The notes under the pieces are model-generated. The model searched no databases, was not told the DNA's origin, and worked only from the letters and a program-made list of their open reading frames with translations. From Brumicola pallidula DSM 14239 = ACAM 615 (GTDB lineage: Bacteria; Pseudomonadota; Gammaproteobacteria; Enterobacterales; Alteromonadaceae), in NCBI RefSeq assembly GCF_000428905.1, contig NZ_KE386815.1, positions 308,380 to 372,379 on the forward strand: DNA of 64,000 nucleotides, in the 5' to 3' direction. Of this stretch, positions 1 to 9,079 are shown in pieces. Position numbers and translations under genes: made by a program. Numbering within the stretch: position 1 is the first letter of the stretch; each line of letters starts with the position of its first letter.

Positions 1-1899
<1,899 letters not shown>

Positions 1900-1955
1900 T
1901 TAATCGGATAACCGTCCCTAGTCCACTTAGAGTCCTATTTAGTGTGCATTACTAT

Positions 1956-1969
1956 CAAACTGCAGTTTA
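1956..1969. promoter_or_regulatory. Possible PsrA operator upstream of fadH
   Basis: The sequence CAAACTGCAGTTTA contains the perfect 12-bp palindrome AAACTGCAGTTT. It fits the published PsrA box form (C/G)AAAC-N2-4-GTTT(G/C) except for the last base. PsrA is a TetR-type fatty-acid regulator used in many Alteromonadales. The site lies between the fadR stop codon and the fadH start, where it could control fadH. No psrA gene is in the window, so this rests on motif and position only. Confidence 0.4.
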
Positions 1970-1973
1970 ACTA

Positions 1974-2684
1974 CTAGTCGACAATATTCTCTGGCATGTC
2001 CTTTCTAACCTGTTGCCAAACTTTTCCACTTTCAATACCGTACTGTCTTACCACTGAAATGACACGATCAGCTTCATCTTGAGCTAACACTTCTAGCAGT
2101 TCTTGGTAGTATTTGGTTGCTACATCGCGGGCAGGCTTATATGAGAAAAAATAGCCACCTATGCGAGCATACATGCTTCTAAAGCCATTCATCATAAGGA
2201 CATACACTGGATTATTCGAAGCGAACGCTAGATCATGATGCATTTGATAGTCAAATTGGGCAAAAGACTTACCATCCTGCTCAACCTCTGAATAACGCGC
2301 TATGATCTCTATACATTTTTGCGCATTCTGCTTAAATGCGGCGCGCATAAAAACAGCACTCAAATTAGTTCGCGCAGACAATAAGTTATCCACTAATTGG
2401 GGACGACCTGTTTCGTCTAAACGGGCAAGCGTTTCCAAAATATTAAGCCCACACGTTTCCCAAAAGTTATTTACTTTTGTAGGCTTGCCATGCTGGATGG
2501 TTAACCAACCATCTCTGGATAAGCGCTGTAAGACTTCGCGCAACGTTGTGCGAGTAACGCCAATTAGTTCAGATAGTTCACGTTCCGCTGGTAGGATTGT
2601 GCCAGGAGAAAAACGACCACTCCATATAGATTCAACGATATATTCTTCAGCAAAACCGGCTGGACTTTGAGATTTATAAATCAT
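1974..2684 (-). CDS. fadR: Fatty acid metabolism regulator FadR (GntR family)
   Basis: FadR binds DNA when free and releases it on binding long-chain acyl-CoA, switching between fatty-acid degradation and synthesis. The N-terminal winged helix is almost identical to the E. coli protein ([20 protein letters not shown], then [18 protein letters not shown]), followed by the all-helical acyl-CoA domain. Length is 236 residues, close to E. coli (239), with no Vibrio-type insertion. An in-frame ATG six codons upstream (2702) is possible, but the chosen start [11 protein letters not shown] aligns with E. coli MVIKAQSPAGF. A strong FadR-like operator at 2717-2733 suggests autoregulation. fadH lies downstream in the same direction. 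Confidence 0.95.
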   Translation of the reverse strand: MIYKSQSPAGFAEEYIVESIWSGRFSPGTILPAERELSELIGVTRTTLREVLQRLSRDGWLTIQHGKPTKVNNFWETCGLNILETLARLDETGRPQLVDNLLSARTNLSAVFMRAAFKQNAQKCIEIIARYSEVEQDGKSFAQFDYQMHHDLAFASNNPVYVLMMNGFRSMYARIGGYFFSYKPARDVATKYYQELLEVLAQDEADRVISVVRQYGIESGKVWQQVRKDMPENIVD

Positions 2685-2716
2685 GCTTATCACATACAAC
2701 ATTTAATTAACAATTA

Positions 2717-2733
2717 AACTGATTGTACCAGAT
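2717..2733 (-). promoter_or_regulatory. FadR operator in front of fadR
   Basis: On the minus strand the site reads ATCTGGTACAATCAGTT. It agrees at 14 of 17 positions with the E. coli fadB FadR operator as I recall it (ATCTGGTACGACCAGAT), with a perfect left half-site. It lies about 33 bp upstream of the chosen fadR start, which suggests autoregulation. Confidence 0.65.
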
Positions 2734-2867
2734 GCCTTTGACAAGGGAAGTATTAATCTGCATGAGATTTTTATCAGCCTAAATCCTGTCCAAACCTATT
2801 CAACTCAAGCGATAGATAGCCACCTTAACGCTAGTGGATTGATTTTGTGCAATCTGCTGACACCACG

Positions 2868-3425
2868 TTATATGTTAAACGCTTTAATATCGCCTGCGCG
2901 ACCCTCGTAAACCTGCCCTCCAAAGGGCACTGGACCATAGTCTCTGATGTAGTAAATAAAATGTGGGAGGCTACCACCAGCCAATGTCAAATCACCCGTT
3001 TTCTTTGAATAAGCACATAAATCGGCATTTCCAAATGCGTTCCACCCCTCACTGAGTGAGCTGCCAGGAGCACTTTTTCCGGTAATACTTACCGAACTAT
3101 CAACCACCGAATCCCAAAGATTGACGCAAAATTGTACGCCACTGCCACTGCCAGTAGGCCAATCTGATACGCTATCTATCTGGACGCTTTTATCTCCCAT
3201 AATGATTGGGGATTCTTGGCGAACTTGATAGGCGCTGTAAACCAACTTTATACCCGCTCTAAAGGCCGCGGCTTCGAATGCGGTTGTTGCTCTTTGAGCG
3301 TCATCAGAGACATCAATAAAACGAGGAGCTACCGTCACCGCAAGAATACCGAGGATAACAATGACAATGATTAATTCTATAAGGGTGAAACCTGTTTGAG
3401 AATGACGGATTGTGTGTATTTGCAA
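2868..3425 (-). CDS. Type IV prepilin-like protein (MSHA minor pilin type)
   Basis: It has a 12-residue charged leader ending in Gly (MQIHTIRHSQTG), then FTLIELIIVIVILGILAVTV, the class III prepilin signal with F1 and Glu5 needed for PilD cleavage and N-methylation. The hydrophobic alpha-1 helix would hold it in the inner membrane before assembly. The 185-residue length and the motif APRFID after the helix resemble MshA/MshB pilins of Vibrio and Alteromonadales. Two cysteines (about C105 and C137) could form the C-terminal disulfide loop. No other pilus gene is nearby, so it is a lone pilin or pseudopilin. The exact subfamily is uncertain. Confidence 0.85.
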   Translation of the reverse strand: MQIHTIRHSQTGFTLIELIIVIVILGILAVTVAPRFIDVSDDAQRATTAFEAAAFRAGIKLVYSAYQVRQESPIIMGDKSVQIDSVSDWPTGSGSGVQFCVNLWDSVVDSSVSITGKSAPGSSLSEGWNAFGNADLCAYSKKTGDLTLAGGSLPHFIYYIRDYGPVPFGGQVYEGRAGDIKAFNI

Positions 3426-3805
3426 AATCGAAGTCCTTTTTATATCAGCTTACTAATTCTAAATGCCCTGAATAACTGCTGAGTCAGGTGTTTTGCACAA
3501 AGCCCTAAAAACTATATCATTTAACTCAGACTAGATCTCACGTTTCTGTCAACCTAAGGTTACATGCTTCTAAGAATAATTATGCTGTTGGAATTACAAG
3601 GCATTGTTGGATTACCATTTTCTTTGATTAATCACGTCGAACACAGCTAAAACTAGTCGGCTTTTAGTCCTGCCACCTCAATTGCGCACGGTTGTATTGT
3701 ATTATTTTTACTCTATTTTTGTATGTTTTATGTGCTATTGTGTGTTTTGTTATATAAAAAATAATTTTTGTATAACTTATAATCACTAATTTAAGGATGT
3801 AAAGT
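3426..3805. other. Intergenic, 380 bp, no gene seen
   Basis: This is an AT-rich divergent region between the prepilin and the secreted NTF2-like gene, so it should hold both promoters. A TATAAT at 3778-3783 precedes the rightward gene but I see no good -35 box at normal spacing. AAGGAT at 3794-3799 is a plausible ribosome binding site for the ATG at 3806. Confidence 0.5.
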
Positions 3806-4267
3806 ATGCAACTGATCAGACTATGTTTTGTGACTCTTTTAGTTTTTGTTTTTTCGGCACAAGCACAACAGCCGAGTTGGAATGAAGCCCAAATGGAGGT
3901 TTGGGATATTGTGCAGAAAAGTTGGGTCGATGACGCCGCGGAAAACGGAAATTGGCCTAAAGACTATGTACATGAGAATTACGTTTCTTGGGGGGCTGAT
4001 AGCGGTGGCCCATCATACAAAGCCTCGACTATTAAATGGTCTCGATATAGTGATGAAAGCAGTAGTACGTTAATTTATGAAAACTCACCAGCATCAATCA
4101 CAGTTGTAGGCGACACCGCTGTGGTTAACTACTATTCGACCACGGTAATGACTGATTCTGAAGCCAAGCGCGAACGTTCAGTTACACGGATTTCAGAAGT
4201 GTTGATTAGAGATGGTAAAAAATGGATGTTTCTGTCCGGTAGCAACTTTGAACCGAAAATGAACTAG
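3806..4267 (+). CDS. Secreted NTF2-like (SnoaL/DUF4440-type) protein
   Basis: This 153-residue protein opens with a Sec signal peptide (VTLLVFVFSAQA, cleavage near residue 20). The mature part, beginning around QPSWNEAQMEVWDIVQKSW, has the alternating pattern of small NTF2-like domains: an N-terminal helix with a conserved Trp, a middle segment with hydrophobic and Gly residues, and C-terminal strands (TAVVNYYSTTV, then VLIRDGKKWMFL). Such proteins are small alpha+beta cones that are often periplasmic and usually of unknown ligand. No catalytic signature is visible and no operon partner is present. A hairpin terminator follows immediately. Confidence 0.7.
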   Translation: MQLIRLCFVTLLVFVFSAQAQQPSWNEAQMEVWDIVQKSWVDDAAENGNWPKDYVHENYVSWGADSGGPSYKASTIKWSRYSDESSSTLIYENSPASITVVGDTAVVNYYSTTVMTDSEAKRERSVTRISEVLIRDGKKWMFLSGSNFEPKMN

Positions 4268-4282
4268 CAGCGTTAACTGGAT

Positions 4283-4313
4283 AAAGAAGGACTTTGCTGG
4301 TCCTTCTTTATAT
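4283..4313 (+). terminator. Rho-independent terminator after the NTF2-like gene
   Basis: A 9-bp perfect stem AAAGAAGGA / TCCTTCTTT encloses a 9-nt loop and is followed by an AT-rich run. It starts 15 bp after the stop codon. Confidence 0.7.
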
Positions 4314-4412
4314 TTTAAATACAGCTTTTAAATACAGCTTTTAAAAGCAAAAAACGCATTGCCGTTGGTTTTTTTCAATACGCACTAGGTACATCCCTTA
4401 GTTTTCTGTATA

Positions 4413-4832
4413 GTGTTTTGCGAGCAATTTGTGCAGCATCCACATTTTGCACATGAAGTCATTAGGATTTGGCATCGTACAAGAACCTTTAAAGAGTCAA
4501 GCAACTTAATGAAAGCATATGCAAACATGGCCGAACTAATTCAAACATTAGAGTTGGAAATACAATCAATTACAGATACAATCAACACACTTAAGCAGGA
4601 GCCTACTAGCTTTAATGAGCAGGTTATTTTCAAATATATTGATACTGCCAGTACGGGTAAAACCAAAGATTACGTTAGAGCCTTAGATATAAAGTCTGAG
4701 CGTGGTTCATTATTCTCATCAGGTGATGTGAGTAAATTGATAAAGGACGGTGCTGAAGATATTTCACCAGACCTACTCGCGATAGCGAGAAAAGTGGTAA
4801 ATATCAAAAAGAAAAACAGCAAAAACCGTTAA
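4413..4832 (+). CDS. Hypothetical protein with coiled-coil-like N-terminal half
   Basis: The frame is 139 codons. A later ATG at 4509 would give a 107-residue protein, and because neither start has a clear Shine-Dalgarno sequence the N-terminus is uncertain. Residues 33-60 (ANMAELIQTLELEIQSITDT) look like an amphipathic helix. The middle is polar (YIDTASTGKTKDYVRALDIK) and the tail is strongly basic (NIKKKNSKNR). The arrangement suggests a small nucleic-acid or chaperone-like protein, but I do not recognise a family. It lies upstream of the cold-shock gene in the same direction, with no overlap. Confidence 0.5.
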   Translation: MFCEQFVQHPHFAHEVIRIWHRTRTFKESSNLMKAYANMAELIQTLELEIQSITDTINTLKQEPTSFNEQVIFKYIDTASTGKTKDYVRALDIKSERGSLFSSGDVSKLIKDGAEDISPDLLAIARKVVNIKKKNSKNR

Positions 4833-4976
4833 TTAGTAAAAAACTAGAAAAATCGATAGTAATATAATATACTATGGAAATGGTCGCTTCGGCGGGCAAA
4901 CTAGATTTAAAGTCTGATTTTGTGATGGTGATAGCGAATTAGAATTATATTTTTCACTTAAGACAAAGAGAGCAAT

Positions 4977-5183
4977 ATGAGTAAAGGTACAGTTAAGTGG
5001 TTCAATGCAGATAAAGGTTTCGGTTTTATTACTCCAGAAGACGGTAGTAAAGACTTGTTCGTTCATCATTCAGAAATTCAATCTGGCGGTGATTACGCTA
5101 CATTGAACGACGGTCAAGCAGTTGAGTTTGAAGTTGGACAAGGTCAAAAAGGCCCATGTGCAAATAAAGTTGTTGCTGTCTAA
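4977..5183 (+). CDS. Cold-shock protein, CspA family
   Basis: This is a single cold-shock domain of 68 residues. Both RNA-binding motifs are intact: RNP1 KGFGFI (residues 14-19) and RNP2 LFVHH (27-31), with the aromatic face needed for single-stranded RNA/DNA binding. It begins with the typical SKGTVKWFN. The ribosome binding site AGAGAG lies 5-6 nt upstream. About 105-110 nt of leader may follow a TATAAT at 4863-4868; long structured leaders are usual for csp mRNAs. It is monocistronic, and which paralogue (A, D, E, G) cannot be decided from sequence alone. Confidence 0.95.
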   Translation: MSKGTVKWFNADKGFGFITPEDGSKDLFVHHSEIQSGGDYATLNDGQAVEFEVGQGQKGPCANKVVAV

Positions 5184-5366
5184 CCGATAGTTTACAATTA
5201 GGTAGCTGGAGGTTTTGAACTTTCGGCTACCAAATCCCCCCCATAAATACCACTCCATTTTCACTAAACAGTCACTAATCCATTCAGTTCACTTTAAAAA
5301 TAAACCTTAAGTTATATTTAGTTTAGACAGAAAATATTTTGTAACAAGACTTTGAATTGATCAAAA

Positions 5367-5600
5367 CTAGTACTCTGCGCTAAAAATTTTGTCGTCGTAA
5401 AACAGAGTATTTAGATAAAAACGACCATCATCGACGCTATTTATAAGAACCTCTTTGGCCAAGCACCAGATTAATATAAAAAAATAGTCGCGTTGTTCAT
5501 CGCAAGTCTCATAATTTTCACGCTCGACTCTGATATTACTAGCTGGACTCTGGTAATACAGTTTATTTTCACGCTTGTTATGGCACTCAAATGTAATCAT
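5367..5600 (-). CDS. Small hypothetical protein replacing most of nhaB
   Basis: A 77-codon frame begins at the ATG complementary to 5598-5600 and is preceded by AGGG at proper spacing. It encodes a charged protein rich in aromatic residues (YYQSPAS, then [17 protein letters not shown] at the end). Its start coincides with the left border of the nhaB relic, so it may have come in with the event that removed nhaB. I recognise no family. A longer reading to 5744 would run antisense through the relic and is less likely. It could be spurious. Confidence 0.35.
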   Translation of the reverse strand: MITFECHNKRENKLYYQSPASNIRVERENYETCDEQRDYFFILIWCLAKEVLINSVDDGRFYLNTLFYDDKIFSAEY

Positions 5601-5881
5601 TTTCAACCCTAGAGCTTGCCATTGATCAAAGCGTTGCGACCCCGAATAATCAAGCTGCATTGCTATTTTTGCTAACCTGCGCCATTGCCCCACTATCACG
5701 TTTATTATATATTCGGATGATTTACATGGCATTGCCCTATACAATAGTGTTAACTATTGCGGGCTTGGCAGTCGTCTATTTTGAACTATTGGAAAGAACT
5801 GAATGGCTTTATCAGCCATCCTTAATTGAACATCACAGTGCAACTGAACACTTAGACAAAAGCAGCACTGGAAATCACTAG
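5597..5881 (+). pseudogene. nhaB: C-terminal relic of Na+/H+ antiporter NhaB
   Basis: The frame after the stop at 5594-5596 reads [20 protein letters not shown], then [17 protein letters not shown], then a TEWLYQ segment. This matches the last transmembrane helices of NhaB (family sequence SVATPNGQAA...LFLLTSALAPL...MALPYT). Full NhaB is about 530 residues; only about 90 remain, and the 400 bp left of it cannot hold the rest. nhaB-dsbB is a conserved pair in Vibrio and relatives, and dsbB follows here, so this is a fossil of that operon. An in-frame TTG at 5660 could still yield a short membrane peptide. Confidence 0.75.
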
Positions 5882-5940
5882 CGCAATTAATCTATATGGT
5901 TTGCAAAAAGCAAGCTAACATAAAATAAAGGAAGGTTTTA

Positions 5941-6483
5941 ATGTTGTATGATATTCAACAATGGTCACATTCAAGAGCTGCATGGCAAATACTATTTTTG
6001 TCCGCTGCTTTGCTGGTCGGTGCTGCGCTCTATTTTCAGCATATTCAGGACCTACAGCCCTGCATCATGTGTATTTATCAGCGCACTGCCGTTATCGGTA
6101 TATTGATTGCTGCTTTCATTCCATTAATTAATAACACCTTTTTTTCACGTTTAATTGGTTTCGCAATTTGGGGCACAGCATCAGTACAAGGTTTCTTAGT
6201 TTCAACTGAACACAAAGATATTTTGTTTGGTGAGAACTCATTTTTAGTGCCTTGCTCAATTGAGCCTAATTTCCCGAGTTTTATGCCTTTACACCAGTGG
6301 TTCCCAGATTTATTTGGCGCCCCTGGTGATTGTTATGAAAATACATGGCAGTTTTTTGATTTAGGCATGGCTGAGTGGATGCAGATCATATTTGCTATTT
6401 ATGCTGCTCTCTTTGCATTCATGTTTATTTTGCAATTTATTTCCTTTTCTAATAATAAAACTATTAGACAAAAGAAAATCTAA
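5941..6483 (+). CDS. dsbB: Disulfide bond formation protein B
   Basis: DsbB is an inner-membrane quinone reductase that reoxidises periplasmic DsbA. The 180-residue protein has four membrane segments and the two required cysteine pairs: C41-C44 (CIMC) in the first periplasmic loop and C105/C131 in the second, the same spacing as E. coli (41/44, 104/130). The quinone-site Arg follows in the second helix (YQRTA). AAGGAAGG about 8 nt upstream of the ATG is a strong ribosome binding site. Its 3' end overlaps that of ycgN convergently by 4 bp. The usual upstream nhaB is reduced to a relic. Confidence 0.96.
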   Translation: MLYDIQQWSHSRAAWQILFLSAALLVGAALYFQHIQDLQPCIMCIYQRTAVIGILIAAFIPLINNTFFSRLIGFAIWGTASVQGFLVSTEHKDILFGENSFLVPCSIEPNFPSFMPLHQWFPDLFGAPGDCYENTWQFFDLGMAEWMQIIFAIYAALFAFMFILQFISFSNNKTIRQKKI

Positions 6484-7019
6484 TCTACGTCGGCTAATGG
6501 CCAAGTCACAATGTAGTCTTCAAAAGACTGCATATCGATTTCGTTCTCGTTGACAGTTCGCCCGCGAATAGTTACATCTAGTTCATGCATCTTGGTCTTT
6601 TTACCTTTATTTAGTAAGGGATGCCAAGATGCTAACCCGCGGCCTTCATGCATTCTTCTATAGCTACAAGATTTAGGCATATAAAATATATCTTTTAAAT
6701 TGTCTTTAGTTAATGTTATGCAATGCGGCACTAACTCACTACGTCTCTGATATTGAGTGCATTCACAGCTCTTTGTATGCAATAACTGACAAGCGATATT
6801 GGTAAAAAATACTTCTTCTCCTTCATTACCAACAGCCGTTGGCGTAGCCTCTTGTTCGCTAATATCGCCAGCTTCTTCATCATCTATGAACTTGTGCAGG
6901 CAGCACTTCGCGCAACCATCACAAATAGCTTCCCATTGCGCTTTGTTCATTTCTTCTAGCTGAGTAGTTAGCCAAAACTCGGAGTCCATTAGCGCTTTCG
7001 TATAAGGTGTTTTTCTCAT
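6480..7019 (-). CDS. ycgN: YcgN family cysteine-cluster protein (UPF0260)
   Basis: YcgN proteins carry conserved cysteines that may bind a metal or Fe-S centre; their function is unknown. Here these are CDGCAKCCLHK (about residues 33-43), IACQLL, CECTQYQRR, PHCITL and KSCSYRR. The C-terminus (SWHPLL, IRGRTV, ENEI) is typical. Length is 179 residues against about 150 in E. coli. The extra part is an acidic insertion, EAGDISEQEATPTAVGNEGE, between the first Cys cluster and the FFTNIAC strand. The start overlaps the stop of ycgM by 4 bp, so the two are probably co-transcribed. Confidence 0.93.
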   Translation of the reverse strand: MRKTPYTKALMDSEFWLTTQLEEMNKAQWEAICDGCAKCCLHKFIDDEEAGDISEQEATPTAVGNEGEEVFFTNIACQLLHTKSCECTQYQRRSELVPHCITLTKDNLKDIFYMPKSCSYRRMHEGRGLASWHPLLNKGKKTKMHELDVTIRGRTVNENEIDMQSFEDYIVTWPLADVD

Positions 7020-7711
7020 TGGCTGCTCACTCTGGTTGATATTGATAAATGCCCTTCCAGTTCGGCAGTGACTTTGTCATCTACATGCAAAGGTACTACC
7101 CCTTTAGGTGTGCCTGTTAATATCACATCTCCAGGGAGTAAGGTGAAATAGTCTGAAATTTCAGCAATAAGCTGCAACATCGGCGTTAACATTAATCTTG
7201 TGTCACCGCTTTGAACTAGTTGATCATTAATATGTAATTGAAATAAAAAGTGGTCATCCTTAGCAAGTGAATTGATCAAAACGAAAGGTGATAATGGACA
7301 ACTGCCATCAAACGACTTGGCCCGCTCCCAAGGTTGCCCTGTTTTTTTTAAACGATGTTGTTCATCTCTCAGCGTCAGATCTAAGCCTAAGCCTATTGCG
7401 CATACCGCTTTAGAAGCTTGTTCTTGAGTAACCTTAGTTAGCTTAGCACCAATCAACACAGCGACTTCCAGCTCGTTGTGACACTCGCCTTGAGTAGTAG
7501 GTATTATGAGTGGTTCTCGCATATCAACCAAAGCAGTAGATGGCTTCATGAACAGAAGCGGTACCTCACTTACTTGACTACTCATTTCCTGAATATGATC
7601 CAGGTAGTTTCGACCTACGCAAACCACCTTTCCCACAGGCAAACCAATAGCTTGACCATGTTGATTATTATGTCGATAAGAGATTCTCTGTGCAGATTTA
7701 CTTGCAACCAT
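7016..7711 (-). CDS. ycgM: Fumarylacetoacetate hydrolase family protein YcgM
   Basis: This FAH-fold protein acts on 2-oxo acids, as acylpyruvase or oxaloacetate tautomerase/decarboxylase. Motifs in order: KVVCVGRNYLDH (residues 28-39), LLFMKPSTAL, metal ligands in HNELEVAVLIG (E-x-E), GLDLTLRDEQ, KSFDGSCPLSPF, and the C-terminal LLPGDVILTGTPKGV. The 231-residue length is usual, with an N-terminal extension of about 10 residues. It sits between the transglycosylase gene (1-bp gap) and ycgN (4-bp overlap) in a minus-strand run that matches the E. coli ycgLMN neighbourhood. Confidence 0.93.
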   Translation of the reverse strand: MVASKSAQRISYRHNNQHGQAIGLPVGKVVCVGRNYLDHIQEMSSQVSEVPLLFMKPSTALVDMREPLIIPTTQGECHNELEVAVLIGAKLTKVTQEQASKAVCAIGLGLDLTLRDEQHRLKKTGQPWERAKSFDGSCPLSPFVLINSLAKDDHFLFQLHINDQLVQSGDTRLMLTPMLQLIAEISDYFTLLPGDVILTGTPKGVVPLHVDDKVTAELEGHLSISTRVSSQ

Positions 7712-7712
7712 G

Positions 7713-8777
7713 CTAGCTTCCTTTGCTGATCCTATCGGCTAAATAACCAACAGAAACGCCAAAATATAGAGAACGATTCCAGCGCATTAATGTGTGGAAG
7801 TTGTTGTACGCAAGATAAATACGGCCAGTAGCATCATCCGGTAAAATCAATGATGCCTTAACGTTGACGGCGGGTAGAGCAGAATCATCAAACCTAGTTA
7901 CACCCAACGTATCCCATGCCGACATTATTTGCATCTTGTCTCTAGCTAGGCCAGCATATTTATCAAGTGTTTCTATATCGAAACGTTCACTCAATTTAAC
8001 TTGCCGCCCCCATGTCTGTTGGCTATTCCACCCCTCTTTGGAGAGAAAGTTTGCAATAGAGGCGAAAACGTCTTCAGGTGTAGACCATATATCTTTTTTA
8101 CCATCGCCGTTTCCATCCACTGCAAATGACAGAAATGAAGTAGGCATAAATTGACTTTGCCCCATTGCACCAGCCCAAGACCCGTTAAAATTCTCTATTG
8201 ATACATGTCCTTCAGACAGTATTACTAGGGCAGCAAAAAACTGTTTTTTGAACAGCGCCTCGCGACGACCATCAAAAGCCAAGGAGACTAATGAGGAGAG
8301 TACAGGATGATTACCTTGAATGCGCCCGAAGTTGCTTTCATTACCCCATAAAGCAACAATAAAACGTTTTTGAACAGCATATTTTTTTTCTATTTGATCA
8401 AGTAGTTGAGCGTGTTCTTGCATTTTTTCTACTGCTTGTTTTACTTTCCAATCAGGCACTCTAGTACTTAGATACTTATCTAAGGTTAGCTTGGTTTCAG
8501 GTTGGTTTTTATCCGCTTGAACTACTTTTTCACGCATTTTTATGGATGCAAATGCAGGGTCAAGCAACTCAGCTGGAAAGCCTTTCATTTCAGCTTCAGC
8601 TCGCAATTCTTTCACATATTTAGAAAATTGAGTGTCTATACTTTCCTCTTCTACTAACGCACCCTCTTGGGCAAACAAGGGAGTAAAGAAAAATGTAATT
8701 ATTGAGAACATCAGCATGGTAGTAATCTTATGTTTTCGAGTATCGCGAAAACGACAAATAAATAGCGACACAATCAA
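7713..8777 (-). CDS. Lytic murein transglycosylase, MltB family
   Basis: It cleaves the MurNAc-GlcNAc bond of peptidoglycan, forming 1,6-anhydroMurNAc. The catalytic Glu is E147 in VALWGNESNFGR, and the fold motifs NFNGSWAGAMGQSQFMPTSF and DGNGDGKKDIW follow, the latter a calcium-binding-like loop. The C-terminus (YLAYNNFHTLMRWNRSLYF) is typical of MltB/SltB. A signal peptide ends near residue 36 (TPLFA-QE), so the protein is periplasmic. It lacks a lipobox and the C-terminal peptidoglycan-binding domain. The first 20 residues look too long; the ATG at codon 21 is an alternative start. It sits between ycgL and ycgM, separating genes that adjoin in E. coli. Confidence 0.93.
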   Translation of the reverse strand: MIVSLFICRFRDTRKHKITTMLMFSIITFFFTPLFAQEGALVEEESIDTQFSKYVKELRAEAEMKGFPAELLDPAFASIKMREKVVQADKNQPETKLTLDKYLSTRVPDWKVKQAVEKMQEHAQLLDQIEKKYAVQKRFIVALWGNESNFGRIQGNHPVLSSLVSLAFDGRREALFKKQFFAALVILSEGHVSIENFNGSWAGAMGQSQFMPTSFLSFAVDGNGDGKKDIWSTPEDVFASIANFLSKEGWNSQQTWGRQVKLSERFDIETLDKYAGLARDKMQIMSAWDTLGVTRFDDSALPAVNVKASLILPDDATGRIYLAYNNFHTLMRWNRSLYFGVSVGYLADRISKGS

Positions 8778-8782
8778 TTCCT

Positions 8783-9079
8783 TTAGAATTTTTTATCAGG
8801 TTGCGCGTCTAAGCCTTTAGAGCGACGATGCTCAGAAAGTAGGCTCTCTTCTGTTGGCGGTAATTGTAAGTAAAAGCCTTTTTCCTTTAGGTGTTTGGTC
8901 AACTTCTCAATACTGATATTGGCGATATTGCGAGGTTTGTGTAAAGGCACTAGCATCACGAATTTAGGTGCACCAAAAGTCTCGAGAAGCATTTTAGGTA
9001 CTCCTGAAAAGTCATCTCTTTTGTTAATGTACAGATAAGTGTCTGCTTTCTTACGAGACTTATAAACGGCGCAAAGCAT
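8783..9079 (-). CDS. ycgL: YcgL domain protein
   Basis: The gene starts at the ATG complementary to 9077-9079 (MLCAVYKSRKKADTYLYI), the standard YcgL N-terminus, giving 98 residues; the longer frame upstream is out of family. It overlaps the 3' end of rnd by 20 bp, so translation is probably coupled. The domain is a small alpha/beta fold (PKFVMLVPLHKPRNIANISI, then GFYLQLPP) of unknown function, and it is genetically linked to rnd across gammaproteobacteria. The tail (EHRRSKGLDAQPDKKF) is poorly conserved. Confidence 0.93.
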   Translation of the reverse strand: MLCAVYKSRKKADTYLYINKRDDFSGVPKMLLETFGAPKFVMLVPLHKPRNIANISIEKLTKHLKEKGFYLQLPPTEESLLSEHRRSKGLDAQPDKKF

